DNA of 64,000 nucleotides, taken from contig CBDCWE010000003.1 of the NCBI GenBank assembly GCA_965223355.1, forward strand, positions 3,410,001 through 3,474,000, read 5' to 3'. Origin of the DNA: Tectiglobus sp965223355 (GTDB lineage Bacteria > Pseudomonadota > Alphaproteobacteria > Rhizobiales > Hyphomicrobiaceae). The notes under the pieces were generated by a model. That model made no database searches. It was given only the letters and a program-made list of their open reading frames with translations, and was not told where the DNA came from. The stretch's first letter is position 1; every line of letters begins with the position of its first letter. A program made the position numbers and the translations under genes. Below are positions 17,116 through 26,546 of the stretch, in pieces.

Positions 17116-17448
17116 AAGTGACGGCGCCAGAATATTGACTGACCGCGACTATAGCGATTGTGCGTCATCCCAGAACGATCGATGACGGTTGATTTGACCG
17201 GCCTGAGGTTGTGCGGTGCCCTTCCACGTCCCCAAGACCTGCAACGTCGAGTTGAGCCAAAGTGCCAAACGAATAGCATCGCCACTTCGGTTCAAACAAT
17301 GTGCTCAACCATCACCCACGTCAATGATCGTCAGCTTGACAGTTTATTTAACATGATTTTAAGAAAGTGTATATCTATTTCATGTGGAAACAAGGCTATT
17401 TCTGTACATGCAATCATATCTGCCGGGTGGCAAACGTCACAACTCGTA
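17116..17448. other. AT-rich intergenic region between lnt and the XRE gene
   Basis: A 333 bp gap, markedly more AT-rich than its surroundings at 17330-17440. A sigma70-like TTGACA occurs at 17336-17341 on the plus strand, but no plus-strand gene follows. The AT-rich core probably contains the promoter for the minus-strand XRE-metK unit. No gene or repeat is seen. Confidence 0.4.
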
Positions 17449-19149
17449 TTAATTGTCAGTACGCCCGCCAAATCGATTTCTGCAACTCCAGATAATTATG
17501 ACTATAGCGAGCAATAACCACAAAAGACCAAATAACCCATCACCAAACCTCGCATACGTTGTTGGTGACAGAGCGGCCGGAAGGTGCGTGTCTATGATCC
17601 CGACCGCGTTGAGAGGGAGCCTGTCCAAGATCCTACCGCGCGCATCGATGACACCCGATATGCCGTTGTTGCCAACCCGAATCATTGGCAGGCCCTGCTC
17701 GACGGTGCGGACCACCGACTGATGGAAATGCTGATAAGGCCCCGATGTGGCACCATACCAAGCATCGTTCGTCAGATTGATCAGAACGGCCGGCCGCCGC
17801 TTGTTCAGCTGCACCTCGTGCGGAAAGATGACCTCATAGCAAATCAGCATCCGGACCGCGGGCAGACCCGGCACCGTCAAGCCATTGCCGGCGCCGGCGC
17901 CGGTCGCGAAGCCACCGCGGATCCGCGTGACCTGCTCGAGACCAATCGCTTCCAACAGGTGTTGCAGGGGGAGATACTCGCCGAACGGCACCAAATGGAT
18001 CTTGTCGTAGGTGTCAACAACCGTGCCATTGCCGCCAACCGCCATCGCCGAGTTGAACACCCGGTGCCGGCGCCCGTCGTCGACCAACGCCCCTTCTAGG
18101 CGGAGCGTACCGGCGATCAGCGTGACATCGTCGGGAAAGGCATCGGCTATTGCGCCAAGTACATGCGGTGAGCGCAGCGCCAAAAATGCCAGCGCCGCCT
18201 CCGGCCAGATGACGTGGGTAATGCCGTCAAGGCCGGCCCTGGCGCCGGCCCGACCCGCCGTTGACAGCGTCAGGTGGCGCTCAAAGATGGCGCTTCGCTT
18301 TGCCAGGTCAAACTTGTCGCTCTGGGCAATGCTCGGCTGCACGAGACGCAGTTTGATGCCATCGACGATGCCGGCAGGTGGCTGGGCCAGGGCATAAACG
18401 CCGTAGCCCAGCATCAGAGCGAGCGGCGCCACCAGCATTGCCGCGGCTGCGGCCATGTGAGGCCAATATTGGCGTTGGCGCGCGTAAGATTCAACCAGAA
18501 CGAGCGGCGCGCCGAGGATGAAAACGGCAGCCAGCGTCAGCCCGTGAATTCCGACGACCGCTGCTGACTGCATCAACACCAGGGGGTGGGCCAGCGCATA
18601 ACCCAGCGTATTCCACGGAAAGCCGGTCAGAATGTTGCCTCGCAGCCACTCGGTTGCCGCCAGCGAAACGGCAAGAACAACCAGCCGCCCGGCGCCGGCA
18701 CCGGCAAAACATGCAACGACGGCGATCGCCAGACCGTGAAACAGCGCCAGGCCGGCCGGCAACAGCGTGACGGCAAACGGCATGAGCCAGGCATAGGTAT
18801 CCGACTGCACCAGAAATGCGCCGCCGATCCAATATAGACCGGCGAGATGAAAGCCAAAGCCGAACCACCAGCCGATGGCCAAGCCGCGCAGCAGATTTTT
18901 GCCCGTCAGGCGCGGGCTGATCACCAACAGATCAGTGATCGCCGCCACCCGTTTCACCTCGCTGCGCGGCTGCGACAACCAGAGCAAAACCGGCAGCGTC
19001 AGAACCAGGACCGGTGTCAGGTGGAACGGTGCAAAGCCGATGATGGACAGGGCGCCGGCCGCGAACGCCAACGCGTATTGGCGCCAGCCCGTCAACGACC
19101 GGATCCGATGGGCAAAGGTCGCCAGGGCCCCTAGGAGTTGGGTCGGCAT
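17449..19149 (-). CDS. lnt: Apolipoprotein N-acyltransferase
   Basis: A 566-residue inner-membrane enzyme that adds the third acyl chain to lipoproteins. The N-terminal ~240 residues contain several membrane helices (first ones around YALAFAAGALSIIGFAPFHL and LVLTLPVLLWL). The periplasmic carbon-nitrogen hydrolase domain carries the triad: Glu in VIWPEAALAFLAL (about 314), Lys in YDKIHLVPFGEYLP (about 382) and Cys in MLICYEVIFP (about 436). A final helix lies near LFGLLWLLLAIVIIIW. It follows corC by 80 bp, the usual arrangement. Confidence 0.97.
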   Translation of the reverse strand: MPTQLLGALATFAHRIRSLTGWRQYALAFAAGALSIIGFAPFHLTPVLVLTLPVLLWLSQPRSEVKRVAAITDLLVISPRLTGKNLLRGLAIGWWFGFGFHLAGLYWIGGAFLVQSDTYAWLMPFAVTLLPAGLALFHGLAIAVVACFAGAGAGRLVVLAVSLAATEWLRGNILTGFPWNTLGYALAHPLVLMQSAAVVGIHGLTLAAVFILGAPLVLVESYARQRQYWPHMAAAAAMLVAPLALMLGYGVYALAQPPAGIVDGIKLRLVQPSIAQSDKFDLAKRSAIFERHLTLSTAGRAGARAGLDGITHVIWPEAALAFLALRSPHVLGAIADAFPDDVTLIAGTLRLEGALVDDGRRHRVFNSAMAVGGNGTVVDTYDKIHLVPFGEYLPLQHLLEAIGLEQVTRIRGGFATGAGAGNGLTVPGLPAVRMLICYEVIFPHEVQLNKRRPAVLINLTNDAWYGATSGPYQHFHQSVVRTVEQGLPMIRVGNNGISGVIDARGRILDRLPLNAVGIIDTHLPAALSPTTYARFGDGLFGLLWLLLAIVIIIWSCRNRFGGRTDN

Positions 19150-19229
19150 CGCGACGTCAGTGCCCGGCCGACATGGCGGTGGTCAAAGCCAGGAGGGCGG
19201 ATGCACCCTGTGCCCTGTCGAAGTCGCCT

Positions 19230-20246
19230 TCAAACCCCGTCGGGCTTGCTTTGTGCGATGTGAATCCTGAGCTTTTTGATGCGTCTCGGATCGGCATCGA
19301 GAACCTCGAACTCGACCCCGGAGGGGTGTTTGACCAATTCGCCGCGAACCGGCACGCGACCGACCATCGAAAACACCAGACCGCCCAAGGTATCAATATC
19401 GTCCTCATCCTCCGGTAGTAATTTGATCCCGAGCTTGTCCTCGAGATCGTCCACCGGCGCCCGCGCCAGCGCCGTCATGCCGGTCTTCGGATCGCCGGTG
19501 ATCTGGCTGTCATCGAACTCATCATGCTCATCCTCGATCTCGCCGACAATCTCTTCGACCAGATCCTCGATCGTGACGAGACCATCGGTGCCGCCGTATT
19601 CGTCGACGACGAGCGCCATGTGTATGCGCGTCGACTGCATGCGCAACAGCAGGTTCATGGCCGGCATTGACGGTGGCACGTAGAGAACCGGGCGGCGCAC
19701 CTTGGCGCCGGCCAGCGGCTTTGTCAGTGCCGTTGGGCTGATTCTGAGTTCCGGGCCCGCCTGCCGGCGCGTTGCGGGGTCCCCGCTCGCAGCAGACGCT
19801 GCCTGCGACTGGCGATCGTCAAACGTCACGAGCCAGTTGACCAAATCCTTGACGTGGACCATGCCGTTCGGATCATCGAGCGTATCGTGGAACAGCGGCA
19901 GGCGCGACACGCCGGCCTCGACAAACAACTGCAGCGCTTGGCCGACCGTTTCGTTTTCTTCGATGGCGATAATGTCGGCGCGCGGCACCATGACGTCATC
20001 GATGCGCAGCGTGCCGTAGTGCAGCAAACGCAGCAGCATCGCGCGCTCTTCGGTGGAAAACGAGCCGGTGGCGGCGTCTTCGGTTGCCAGCGCGGCTTCA
20101 ATGGTATCGCGCAGAGACTGGCCGCCGGGCAGTCCGAGACGGGACTTGAGAGCGGCCAGCCAACCACTGCCTGATCCACCGCTGGTCTGAGCACCGCCGT
20201 TTGCCCGATTGTCGTCATCAGGTTGCGCGGGAACCTCGCTTGCCAT
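19230..20246 (-). CDS. corC: CorC/HlyC-family CBS-domain protein
   Basis: A 338-residue soluble protein with a polar N-terminal ~70 residues, the motif LRIDDVMVPRADIIAIEENE leading into a CBS pair (including GVSRLPLFHDTLDDPNGMVH and TRIHMALVVDEYGGTDGLVT), and a C-terminal CorC_HlyC domain (DDIDTLGGLVFSMVGRVPVR). CorC homologues are linked to Mg/Co efflux; the similar 'hemolysin' label has little functional meaning. It sits in the ybeY-corC-lnt order. Confidence 0.93.
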   Translation of the reverse strand: MASEVPAQPDDDNRANGGAQTSGGSGSGWLAALKSRLGLPGGQSLRDTIEAALATEDAATGSFSTEERAMLLRLLHYGTLRIDDVMVPRADIIAIEENETVGQALQLFVEAGVSRLPLFHDTLDDPNGMVHVKDLVNWLVTFDDRQSQAASAASGDPATRRQAGPELRISPTALTKPLAGAKVRRPVLYVPPSMPAMNLLLRMQSTRIHMALVVDEYGGTDGLVTIEDLVEEIVGEIEDEHDEFDDSQITGDPKTGMTALARAPVDDLEDKLGIKLLPEDEDDIDTLGGLVFSMVGRVPVRGELVKHPSGVEFEVLDADPRRIKKLRIHIAQSKPDGV

Positions 20247-20333
20247 GGCACGTGTCCGTGTTTTCGTCGCGCTCGATCATTTCCGCGGTGGGCGGGAGCC
20301 GATCGCCATGCCGCCAAGTCTGAACGGCGATGG

Positions 20334-20936
20334 TCAGCGGACGCAATCAACGGCCTCCTTGCGGTTGTTGTGATTGTCGTGTTCGGTTTCAGAGTATGGA
20401 TCGCCGATCCCAAGATAACCCAGGATCGTCGTTTCAATTTGCTCCATCACGCGGGCATTCGGTTCCTGCCGGTGATCGTGGCCCAGCAAATGCAGAACAC
20501 CGTGCACCACCAGATGCGCCAGATGGTGCGCGGCGGGAACATTGCGCTCAACGGCCTCGCGCAAAACCGTCTCCTGGGCAACGATAACGTCGCCGAGAAA
20601 CCGGCTCTGCTCGCCGTCGGGGTCCTGCGCGAGGGCCGGCGCCGCGAAGGACAAAACGTTGGTCGGGCGATCGTGGCCGCGATACTGGTTGTTCAGAACG
20701 CGGACGTGCTGGTCGCTGCTGAGCACCAACGTCGCCGTCGCCGTCTCGCCAAGTCGAACATCTTCGGAGTTTGAAAGCGCGACGCTCAACGACGCGATCA
20801 AGTCGTCGAGCGGTTCAAACGACGACCAATCCCCGTTCAAGCGGACGCACTCAAGCGATAACCCTATGTCGGGGTCGCTGTCATCGTCATCACTGTTCGG
20901 CCCGCCGACAGGCAAACCGGAAGCATTATCGTTCAT
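20334..20936 (-). CDS. ybeY: Endoribonuclease YbeY (rRNA maturation factor)
   Basis: A 200-residue YbeY, the zinc-dependent RNase acting in 16S rRNA 3' processing and ribosome quality control. The metal site is HLVVHGVLHLLGHDH (H-x3-H-x5-H pattern). The substrate-side motif is RGHDRPTNVLSFA. An acidic N-terminal extension (DDDDSDPDIG) is present. Its ATG shares one base with the phoH stop (TGATG), indicating translational coupling. Confidence 0.96.
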   Translation of the reverse strand: MNDNASGLPVGGPNSDDDDSDPDIGLSLECVRLNGDWSSFEPLDDLIASLSVALSNSEDVRLGETATATLVLSSDQHVRVLNNQYRGHDRPTNVLSFAAPALAQDPDGEQSRFLGDVIVAQETVLREAVERNVPAAHHLAHLVVHGVLHLLGHDHRQEPNARVMEQIETTILGYLGIGDPYSETEHDNHNNRKEAVDCVR

Positions 20937-22003
20937 CAGGTATCGGGCGCGTTGTTTGCGTCCCTTCGATCGTAAGCATTGACGATGCGGGCAACGAGAT
21001 CCCGGCGGACCACGTCGGCGCTGAGAAACCGCACGGCCGCGATGCCATCAACGTCATCGAGCAAATCGACGGCCTCTATCAATCCAGATTTTTGCCCGGC
21101 TGGCAAATCAATCTGCGATGGATCACCGGTGACAACCATCTTCGATTCTTCGCCGAGCCGCGTCAGAAACATTTTCATCTGCATGGAGGTCGCGTTTTGC
21201 GCTTCGTCGAGAATGACAAAGGCGCTCGCCAGCGTACGCCCGCGCATAAACGCCAGCGGCGCGATTTCGATCACTCCGGTCTCGATATCGCGTTCGACTT
21301 TCTCGGGTGGCAGCACGTCGTAGAGGGCGTCATAGAGCGGACGCAGGTAGGGATCAACCTTGTCGCGCATATCGCCTGGAAGAAAGCCCAACCGCTCGCC
21401 GGCCTCGACAGCGGGCCGCGACAGAATGATACGCGAAACGAGGCCGCGCTCCAGGAAGTGAGCCGCCGCTGCGACGGCGAGATAGGTCTTGCCGGTCCCG
21501 GCCGGGCCAATGCCGAACACCAGGTCGACGGTGTGGATGGCATCGATGTAGGCACTTTGGGTCGGCGTGCGCGCCTTGACGACCCGTCGCCGCGTCGTGA
21601 TCTCCCCTTGACCGGCCGCACCGACATCGTCCGACTTGGCATGACGGATCAGGCCGTCGAAATCGCCCGGCCCGACCTCGCCGCCGTCGGCGACCCTGTC
21701 GTAGAGCTGTTCAAGCACGTCACGGGCAATGCGGCAGGCCGCGTCCGAGCCGGCCAGCACCACGACGTTGCCGTGGGCATGGGCTTCGATCCCGAGACGA
21801 TCTTCAACAAGCGCCAGATGGGCATCGTATTCGCCAAGCAGGCGCGGCAGCAGCAGATTGTCCTCGAAGGTTACGACAACGCGTTTCTTTGCCTGTCCGC
21901 GCCCCATTCGGCCGGGGCTGGCATTACGCAATCCGCTCAAATGTTGTTCTCCAATCCGCCGCGCCATTTGCAAATGGTCGAGGACATCCGGGTCCGACCG
22001 CAC
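20936..22003 (-). CDS. phoH: PhoH-like ATPase
   Basis: A PhoH/YbeZ-type NTPase that partners YbeY in ribosome metabolism in many bacteria. Walker A is GIGPAGTGKTYLAVA (about residue 160-175), Walker B is AFVILDEAQNATSMQMKMFL, and TGDPSQIDLP follows. The longest frame starts with GTG at 22003 (355 residues). The first ~32 residues do not look like the family and a start at 21907 (MGRGQAKKRVVVTFEDN) is equally likely; neither has a clear ribosome-binding site. It lies between miaB and ybeY, the standard order. Confidence 0.94.
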   Translation of the reverse strand: MRSDPDVLDHLQMARRIGEQHLSGLRNASPGRMGRGQAKKRVVVTFEDNLLLPRLLGEYDAHLALVEDRLGIEAHAHGNVVVLAGSDAACRIARDVLEQLYDRVADGGEVGPGDFDGLIRHAKSDDVGAAGQGEITTRRRVVKARTPTQSAYIDAIHTVDLVFGIGPAGTGKTYLAVAAAAHFLERGLVSRIILSRPAVEAGERLGFLPGDMRDKVDPYLRPLYDALYDVLPPEKVERDIETGVIEIAPLAFMRGRTLASAFVILDEAQNATSMQMKMFLTRLGEESKMVVTGDPSQIDLPAGQKSGLIEAVDLLDDVDGIAAVRFLSADVVRRDLVARIVNAYDRRDANNAPDT

Positions 22004-22065
22004 ACGGCGGCAAACGAAAGCTTATACGCGTGCAAAACGTCGATACGATGCCAAATATCGACGAT

Positions 22066-23430
22066 TCATGCCGCCTGCACGATACCCGAAAGGGAATTCT
22101 TATTTGCGGCTGCAATTTCCACAGGCAGGATTTGCCCGAGCAATTGCTCTGCAGCATCGGCATGAACAGGCTGCAAATACGGCGAACGGCCGACCAGCTG
22201 GCCCTTGCCGCGGCCATGGCGTTCGAACAACACTGGCAGGGTCTTGCCGACACAGCTGGCGTTGAAATCACGCTGTTGGTTCTCGAGCACGGCCTGCAAG
22301 GTGTGCAGGCGCGCGGTCTTCTCGGCATCGCTGAGGGCATCTGCCAGCGTTGCTGCCGGCGTTCCCGGACGCGCGCTGTACTTGAACGAAAACGCCTGCG
22401 CGAATTCAACCCGCTCCACCAGCCGCAGCGTCTGCTCGAATTCTGCGACCGTTTCACCGGGAAAACCAACGATAATATCGGTCGACAGCGCGATTTCCGG
22501 CTTGGCGGTGCGGATGCGCTCGATGATGCGCAGGTAATCATCGGCCGTGTGCTTGCGGTTCATGGCGGCCAGGATGCGATCCGAGCCGGCCTGAAACGGC
22601 AAATGCAAATACGGCATCAAACGTGGATTGTCACGATGCGCCGCAATCAGGTCGTCCGACATGTCGCGCGGGTGGCTGGTCGTATAGCGCAACCGCTCGA
22701 TACCGTCGATCTCGCACAGATGATTGATCAATCTCGCCAGCGACCAGCTTTGGCCATCGGCGCCGACGCCGCGATAGGCGTTCACGTTTTGCCCGAGCAG
22801 CGTCAGTTCGCGCACGCCATTGTCCACCAGGGCTTTCGCTTCGTCCACCAGCTGATCAACCGGGCGCGCATACTCCATACCGCGCGTGTAGGGCACGACG
22901 CAGAATGTGCAGAATTTGTCGCAGCCTTCCTGCACGGTCAGAAATGCTGTCGCCGTGCGCGGTCCGCGACGCTGTGGCAGTTCCTTGAACTTGTCCTGAT
23001 CCGGAAATTCAACCTTGACGATCTTGCGCCCGTCGCTTTGGACATCGCGCACCATCGACGCCAGAGCGTGGTAACTCTGTGGTCCGACCACGATGTCGAC
23101 GATCGGGGCGCGCGCGATGATTTCGTTGCCTTCCGCCTGCGCCACACAACCGGCAACGGCAACCGTCGTCGCCAGGCCGCCTTGGCGGCGCTGGTCGCGC
23201 ACCCGGCGCACGCGCCCCAGCTCCGAATAGACCTTGTCAGCAGCCTTTTCGCGAATGTGGCAGGTATTGAGCACAATCAGATCGGCCCGGGCCATGTCCG
23301 CCGTTTCTTCAAAACCGGCGGGGACCAGCGATTCGATCATGCGCTCGCTATCATAGACGTTCATCTGACAGCCGAAAGTCTTGACGAAGACCGTCTTAGT
23401 TGCCGCCATAGCTGTCTCGCTGTTGCTCAT
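22066..23430 (-). CDS. miaB: tRNA-2-methylthio-N6-dimethylallyladenosine synthase
   Basis: A 454-residue radical-SAM methylthiotransferase acting on A37 of tRNAs. The N-terminal UPF0004 cluster cysteines lie in FVKTFGCQMNVYDSERM, VLNTCHIREKA and VAVAGCVAQAEGN. The radical-SAM cluster is QEGCDKFCTFCVVPYTRG (C-x3-C-x2-C, about 168-176). A TRAM domain closes the protein. Met8 is a possible alternative start. Confidence 0.97.
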   Translation of the reverse strand: MSNSETAMAATKTVFVKTFGCQMNVYDSERMIESLVPAGFEETADMARADLIVLNTCHIREKAADKVYSELGRVRRVRDQRRQGGLATTVAVAGCVAQAEGNEIIARAPIVDIVVGPQSYHALASMVRDVQSDGRKIVKVEFPDQDKFKELPQRRGPRTATAFLTVQEGCDKFCTFCVVPYTRGMEYARPVDQLVDEAKALVDNGVRELTLLGQNVNAYRGVGADGQSWSLARLINHLCEIDGIERLRYTTSHPRDMSDDLIAAHRDNPRLMPYLHLPFQAGSDRILAAMNRKHTADDYLRIIERIRTAKPEIALSTDIIVGFPGETVAEFEQTLRLVERVEFAQAFSFKYSARPGTPAATLADALSDAEKTARLHTLQAVLENQQRDFNASCVGKTLPVLFERHGRGKGQLVGRSPYLQPVHADAAEQLLGQILPVEIAAANKNSLSGIVQAA

Positions 23431-23667
23431 TGTCTCAATTGTTCTACTCTATCGTGTGGCGCCTTCAGATGGTGTTAGCGATGCCGCGCCGTCGGCTCCA
23501 GAACTTGCGAGAATAGTTAGTAATTTGTCATCGGTTTGTTGCATTGCAGCATCGCAACCGCCAAGATGTCATTGTGGCGCTGCGCGACGGCCAGCCACAA
23601 CTCTCAGGTATGGGCATAATGGTTCTGATATGACGAGCATAATGGCTCTGAGATCCGCGCCTCCTGC

Positions 23668-24540
23668 TCACTCTGGCTGTCGGCCACGCAAAATCCGCGA
23701 GATATCTGCACGGATGATTGATTCGGTCAATTGCGCCAGGGCCTTGCGATCCTCGAACGCGGCCAGCTCGATTGGCGCGCCGATCACGATGCGAACGTCG
23801 ATCGGCCCGGCCTTGAGCAGCGCCCAGGCATGATCGCCGATGCCCATATCGCCGTACCAACCGATCAGTTTGCGGTCCGCACGCCCCAACGGCACGCCAT
23901 GCAGATGCGTGTAGGCGATGGCCAGCGTCTGCACCGCGGGGCCGGGCGCATCACAACCGGCCGGGGCGTGGTCGGCGCCGCCAAACGCCGGCGCCAACAA
24001 GGCCGACCGGAACGGCAACACCTGGTTACCGTCACTGGATGTGCCTTCGGCAAACAGGATCAAGGTATCGCCGGATGCCAGCCGCCGGCTCATTTCGGTG
24101 CTGACCCGGCCGACATCGCTGCGGCGCTGGCGGTTGACGAATACGGTCCGTTGCAGGCGCGCTAGCCATGACACGAACGGCCAGCTGCCAACCTCGCTCT
24201 TGGCGATAAACGAAACCGGTGCGACCGCCGACAGCACGGGAATGTCCAGCCAGGAGACATGGTTTGAGACCAGCAACACCGGCCGGTCGCCGGCCACCTC
24301 ACCTTCGATGTGGAGGCGGAGACCGAGCAGGCGACAAAGCCGGCGATGATACCAATGCGGAAACCGGCGCGCGCGTTCAGGTGCCAGCTTCAACAGCGCC
24401 CACTGCAGCGGCATCAAAGGCAGCGTTAAGGCCAAAAACCCGCTCAATAGCGCCGTACCGCGCAAAACGTTGGCCAAGCCAAACGGTTTCGGCAGATAGA
24501 GGTCCGGCGGGTCGGCGGATGATGGTTCGGTGTCAGCCAT
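23668..24540 (-). CDS. plsC: 1-acyl-sn-glycerol-3-phosphate acyltransferase
   Basis: A 290-residue inner-membrane-associated acyltransferase making phosphatidic acid. The catalytic H-x4-D motif is VSNHVSWLDIPVLSA, and the substrate motif FAEGTSSDGNQVLPFRSALL is conserved. A hydrophobic N-terminal segment (LRGTALLSGFLALTLPLMPL) should be the membrane anchor. It follows rimI by ~20 bp. The 237 bp between it and miaB contains only a short direct repeat (GCATAATGG-TCTGA, twice, at about 23609-23650). Confidence 0.93.
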   Translation of the reverse strand: MADTEPSSADPPDLYLPKPFGLANVLRGTALLSGFLALTLPLMPLQWALLKLAPERARRFPHWYHRRLCRLLGLRLHIEGEVAGDRPVLLVSNHVSWLDIPVLSAVAPVSFIAKSEVGSWPFVSWLARLQRTVFVNRQRRSDVGRVSTEMSRRLASGDTLILFAEGTSSDGNQVLPFRSALLAPAFGGADHAPAGCDAPGPAVQTLAIAYTHLHGVPLGRADRKLIGWYGDMGIGDHAWALLKAGPIDVRIVIGAPIELAAFEDRKALAQLTESIIRADISRILRGRQPE

Positions 24541-24561
24541 TGCGCATTGTCGATTGCCCCG

Positions 24562-25050
24562 TCACGTCAGCACCGACGGTCCCAGCAGTTTTCTCAGGAT
24601 TAGCGCGTTGCTGCGCCGGCCACCGTGCAGCTTGTAGTAGTCGCGGCGCAGTCCGACGCGGCGGTAGCCGTGGCCGTTGTAGAGCGTCACGGCGCCGACA
24701 TTGTTCTCATCGACTTCCAGGAATACACTGGCACAACGCCAAGCCGTCAGGCGATCGTGCAATTGGTGTAGGAGTTGGCCGGCCAGCCCGCGTCGGCGAA
24801 ATGCGTGGCCGGTGGCAATCGAGATGACCTCAGCATCAACCGCGGGCGCCCGCGCCAGAACGAACGCGACCGGCTCGGCGCCGAACTCGGCCACAAGCGT
24901 CAGCGTGCGCATGCCCTTGAGGAGCGCGCTCATCTCATCCGGTGTCCAGCCGCGATGAAAGCACTGACCGTGGAGGCCGGCGAGCACACCGGCCTCGTCC
25001 GCCGCCGCGGGGCGAATGGTGGCATGGGCTGAAAGGTGTACCGACTGCAT
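24562..25050 (-). CDS. rimI: RimI-like GNAT N-acetyltransferase
   Basis: A 162-residue single GNAT domain. The acetyl-CoA pyrophosphate-binding loop is GHAFRRRGLAGQLL, followed by VFLEVDENNVGAVTLYNGHG and YRRVGLRRDYYKL, which closely match RimI, the acetyltransferase of ribosomal protein S18. It starts 4 bp from the tsaB stop; tsaB-rimI pairing is very common and supports the name. Confidence 0.88.
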   Translation of the reverse strand: MQSVHLSAHATIRPAAADEAGVLAGLHGQCFHRGWTPDEMSALLKGMRTLTLVAEFGAEPVAFVLARAPAVDAEVISIATGHAFRRRGLAGQLLHQLHDRLTAWRCASVFLEVDENNVGAVTLYNGHGYRRVGLRRDYYKLHGGRRSNALILRKLLGPSVLT

Positions 25051-25053
25051 TAG

Positions 25054-25800
25054 TCAATCCGCTGTTTCATCCAAGCGTCTCGGAATGACGCCGGCGGTTT
25101 GCGGTTTGGCATCGGGAGAGCGCAAATAGAGCGATCTCGGCGGTTCCAGGCGGTCAAGGTGTTGATCGAACATAAAGCGGGCGTCGGGCAGCAGTGCAAC
25201 GCCCGCCACGTCCAGTTTTATGCCCCGCGCTGCAGCCGCTGCCGCGACCAGTGGTGCACCAGACCCAACCAGAACGCTGTCGCCAAGCCGGTTGCGCGGG
25301 CGCGCTGCAATCGCCTGCGATGTGAGAATGGAGACGGCTGAGCGATGCCGATCCCGGCCCAACCTGAAAGTCTGATGATAGATCTGGCCCCGTCGGGCAT
25401 CGACGCAGACCTCAATCGCGCTCACCGCGGTCATTACCGGATCGCCCGCCAATTCGGCAGCGGCCCGCGCGGCAATCAAGGCGAGGCTCGTGGTGCCAAA
25501 TACCGCCAGACCGGTAGCAAGTGCGAGGCCGCGCACGGCAGCGATGCCGACGCGGGCGCCGGTAAACGATCCCGGCCCGATCGTGACAGCGAGCGCGTCG
25601 AGATCGCCGTAGCCGAGGCCGGCATCGCGCAGCACCTCCTCAATCATCGGCATCAGGCGCTCGGCGTGGCCCGTCGACATTTCCTCGTAGCGTCCGGCAA
25701 ACTGCGGCGCGGTGGCCGCGCCACGCGGCGACACCCGGACGGTCGCCGAGCAGGCCGCGAGCGTGGTATCGATCGCCAACATGTTGCCTTCGACGGTCAT
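25054..25800 (-). CDS. tsaB: tRNA threonylcarbamoyladenosine biosynthesis protein TsaB
   Basis: A 248-residue TsaB from the start at 25800 (MTVEGNMLAIDTTLAACSAT). Inactive ASKHA-fold partner of TsaD in t6A37 synthesis. The family is recognised by the N-terminal LAIDTTLAACSATV, GHAERLMPMIEEVLRDAGL and AVTIGPGSFTGARVGIAAVRGLA (the most conserved segment). The frame extends to 25833, but those residues lie outside the family. It overlaps no neighbour; the nitroreductase gene ends 33 bp upstream. Confidence 0.95.
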   Translation of the reverse strand: MTVEGNMLAIDTTLAACSATVRVSPRGAATAPQFAGRYEEMSTGHAERLMPMIEEVLRDAGLGYGDLDALAVTIGPGSFTGARVGIAAVRGLALATGLAVFGTTSLALIAARAAAELAGDPVMTAVSAIEVCVDARRGQIYHQTFRLGRDRHRSAVSILTSQAIAARPRNRLGDSVLVGSGAPLVAAAAAARGIKLDVAGVALLPDARFMFDQHLDRLEPPRSLYLRSPDAKPQTAGVIPRRLDETAD

Positions 25801-25833
25801 CGTCCCAGAGCACCCGTGCACGTTTGCAAACAA

Positions 25834-26424
25834 TCAGGCAATCTCGGCAATGTCATCGAACGAAAAGCGCGGCAGGCGCGGATAGAGCCCGGCCGGATCG
25901 CCGTAACCGATATTGCACAGAAAGTTCGATTTGAAGGTTGTGCCGGCAAAGAAATCCGTGTCAACACCGGCATTGTCGAAGCCGGACATGCCGCCAACAT
26001 CAAGCCCAAGCATGCGCGCAGCAATCATCAGGTAGGCGCCCTGCAGTGAACCGTTGCGGAAGGCGGTCTCCTTGATCAGAGCATCATTGCCGGTGAACCA
26101 GGCTTTCGCATCATCGTGCGGAAACAGCCGTTCGAGATGCTCGTAGAAAGCCAGGTCATAGGCAATTATGACCGTCACCGGCGCTGTCATGGTCTTGTCG
26201 GTGTTACCACTTGAAAGATGGGGCCGCAGACGTTCCTTGGCCGCTTTCGATTTGACGAACACGTAACGGGCCGGCGAGCAATTGGCGCTGGTCGGGCCCA
26301 TCTTTGCGATGTCGACCATCCGTCTCAACAGATCGTCGGCAACATCGCGGTCCTGCCATTTGTTTTGAGAGCGCGCTTCGCTCAACAGCTGATCGACTAC
26401 CGCCTGGGCTAGGATGGGCGCCAT
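25834..26424 (-). CDS. RutE/HadB-type nitroreductase family protein
   Basis: A 196-residue FMN-dependent nitroreductase-fold protein from the start at 26424 (MAPILAQAVVDQLLSEAR). Length and the signatures MVDIAKMGPTSANCSPARYV, GSLQGAYLMIAARMLGLDVG and SNFLCNIGYGD fit the malonic semialdehyde reductase (RutE) group. RutE removes malonic semialdehyde in pyrimidine degradation, but no other rut genes are in the window, so the substrate is open. The open frame to 26508 is not family-like. Confidence 0.85.
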   Translation of the reverse strand: MAPILAQAVVDQLLSEARSQNKWQDRDVADDLLRRMVDIAKMGPTSANCSPARYVFVKSKAAKERLRPHLSSGNTDKTMTAPVTVIIAYDLAFYEHLERLFPHDDAKAWFTGNDALIKETAFRNGSLQGAYLMIAARMLGLDVGGMSGFDNAGVDTDFFAGTTFKSNFLCNIGYGDPAGLYPRLPRFSFDDIAEIA

Positions 26425-26546
26425 CGCTGGATCTCCCGGGGGCGATGCCGACGGCAATAAAACCGCCGTTCGGCATTGCGGCAAAGGACAAGACCCCGAA
26501 ATCGGCAAGGGGCCGGTCGCGTTCGAAGTTGCCGGAGTACAGCAAA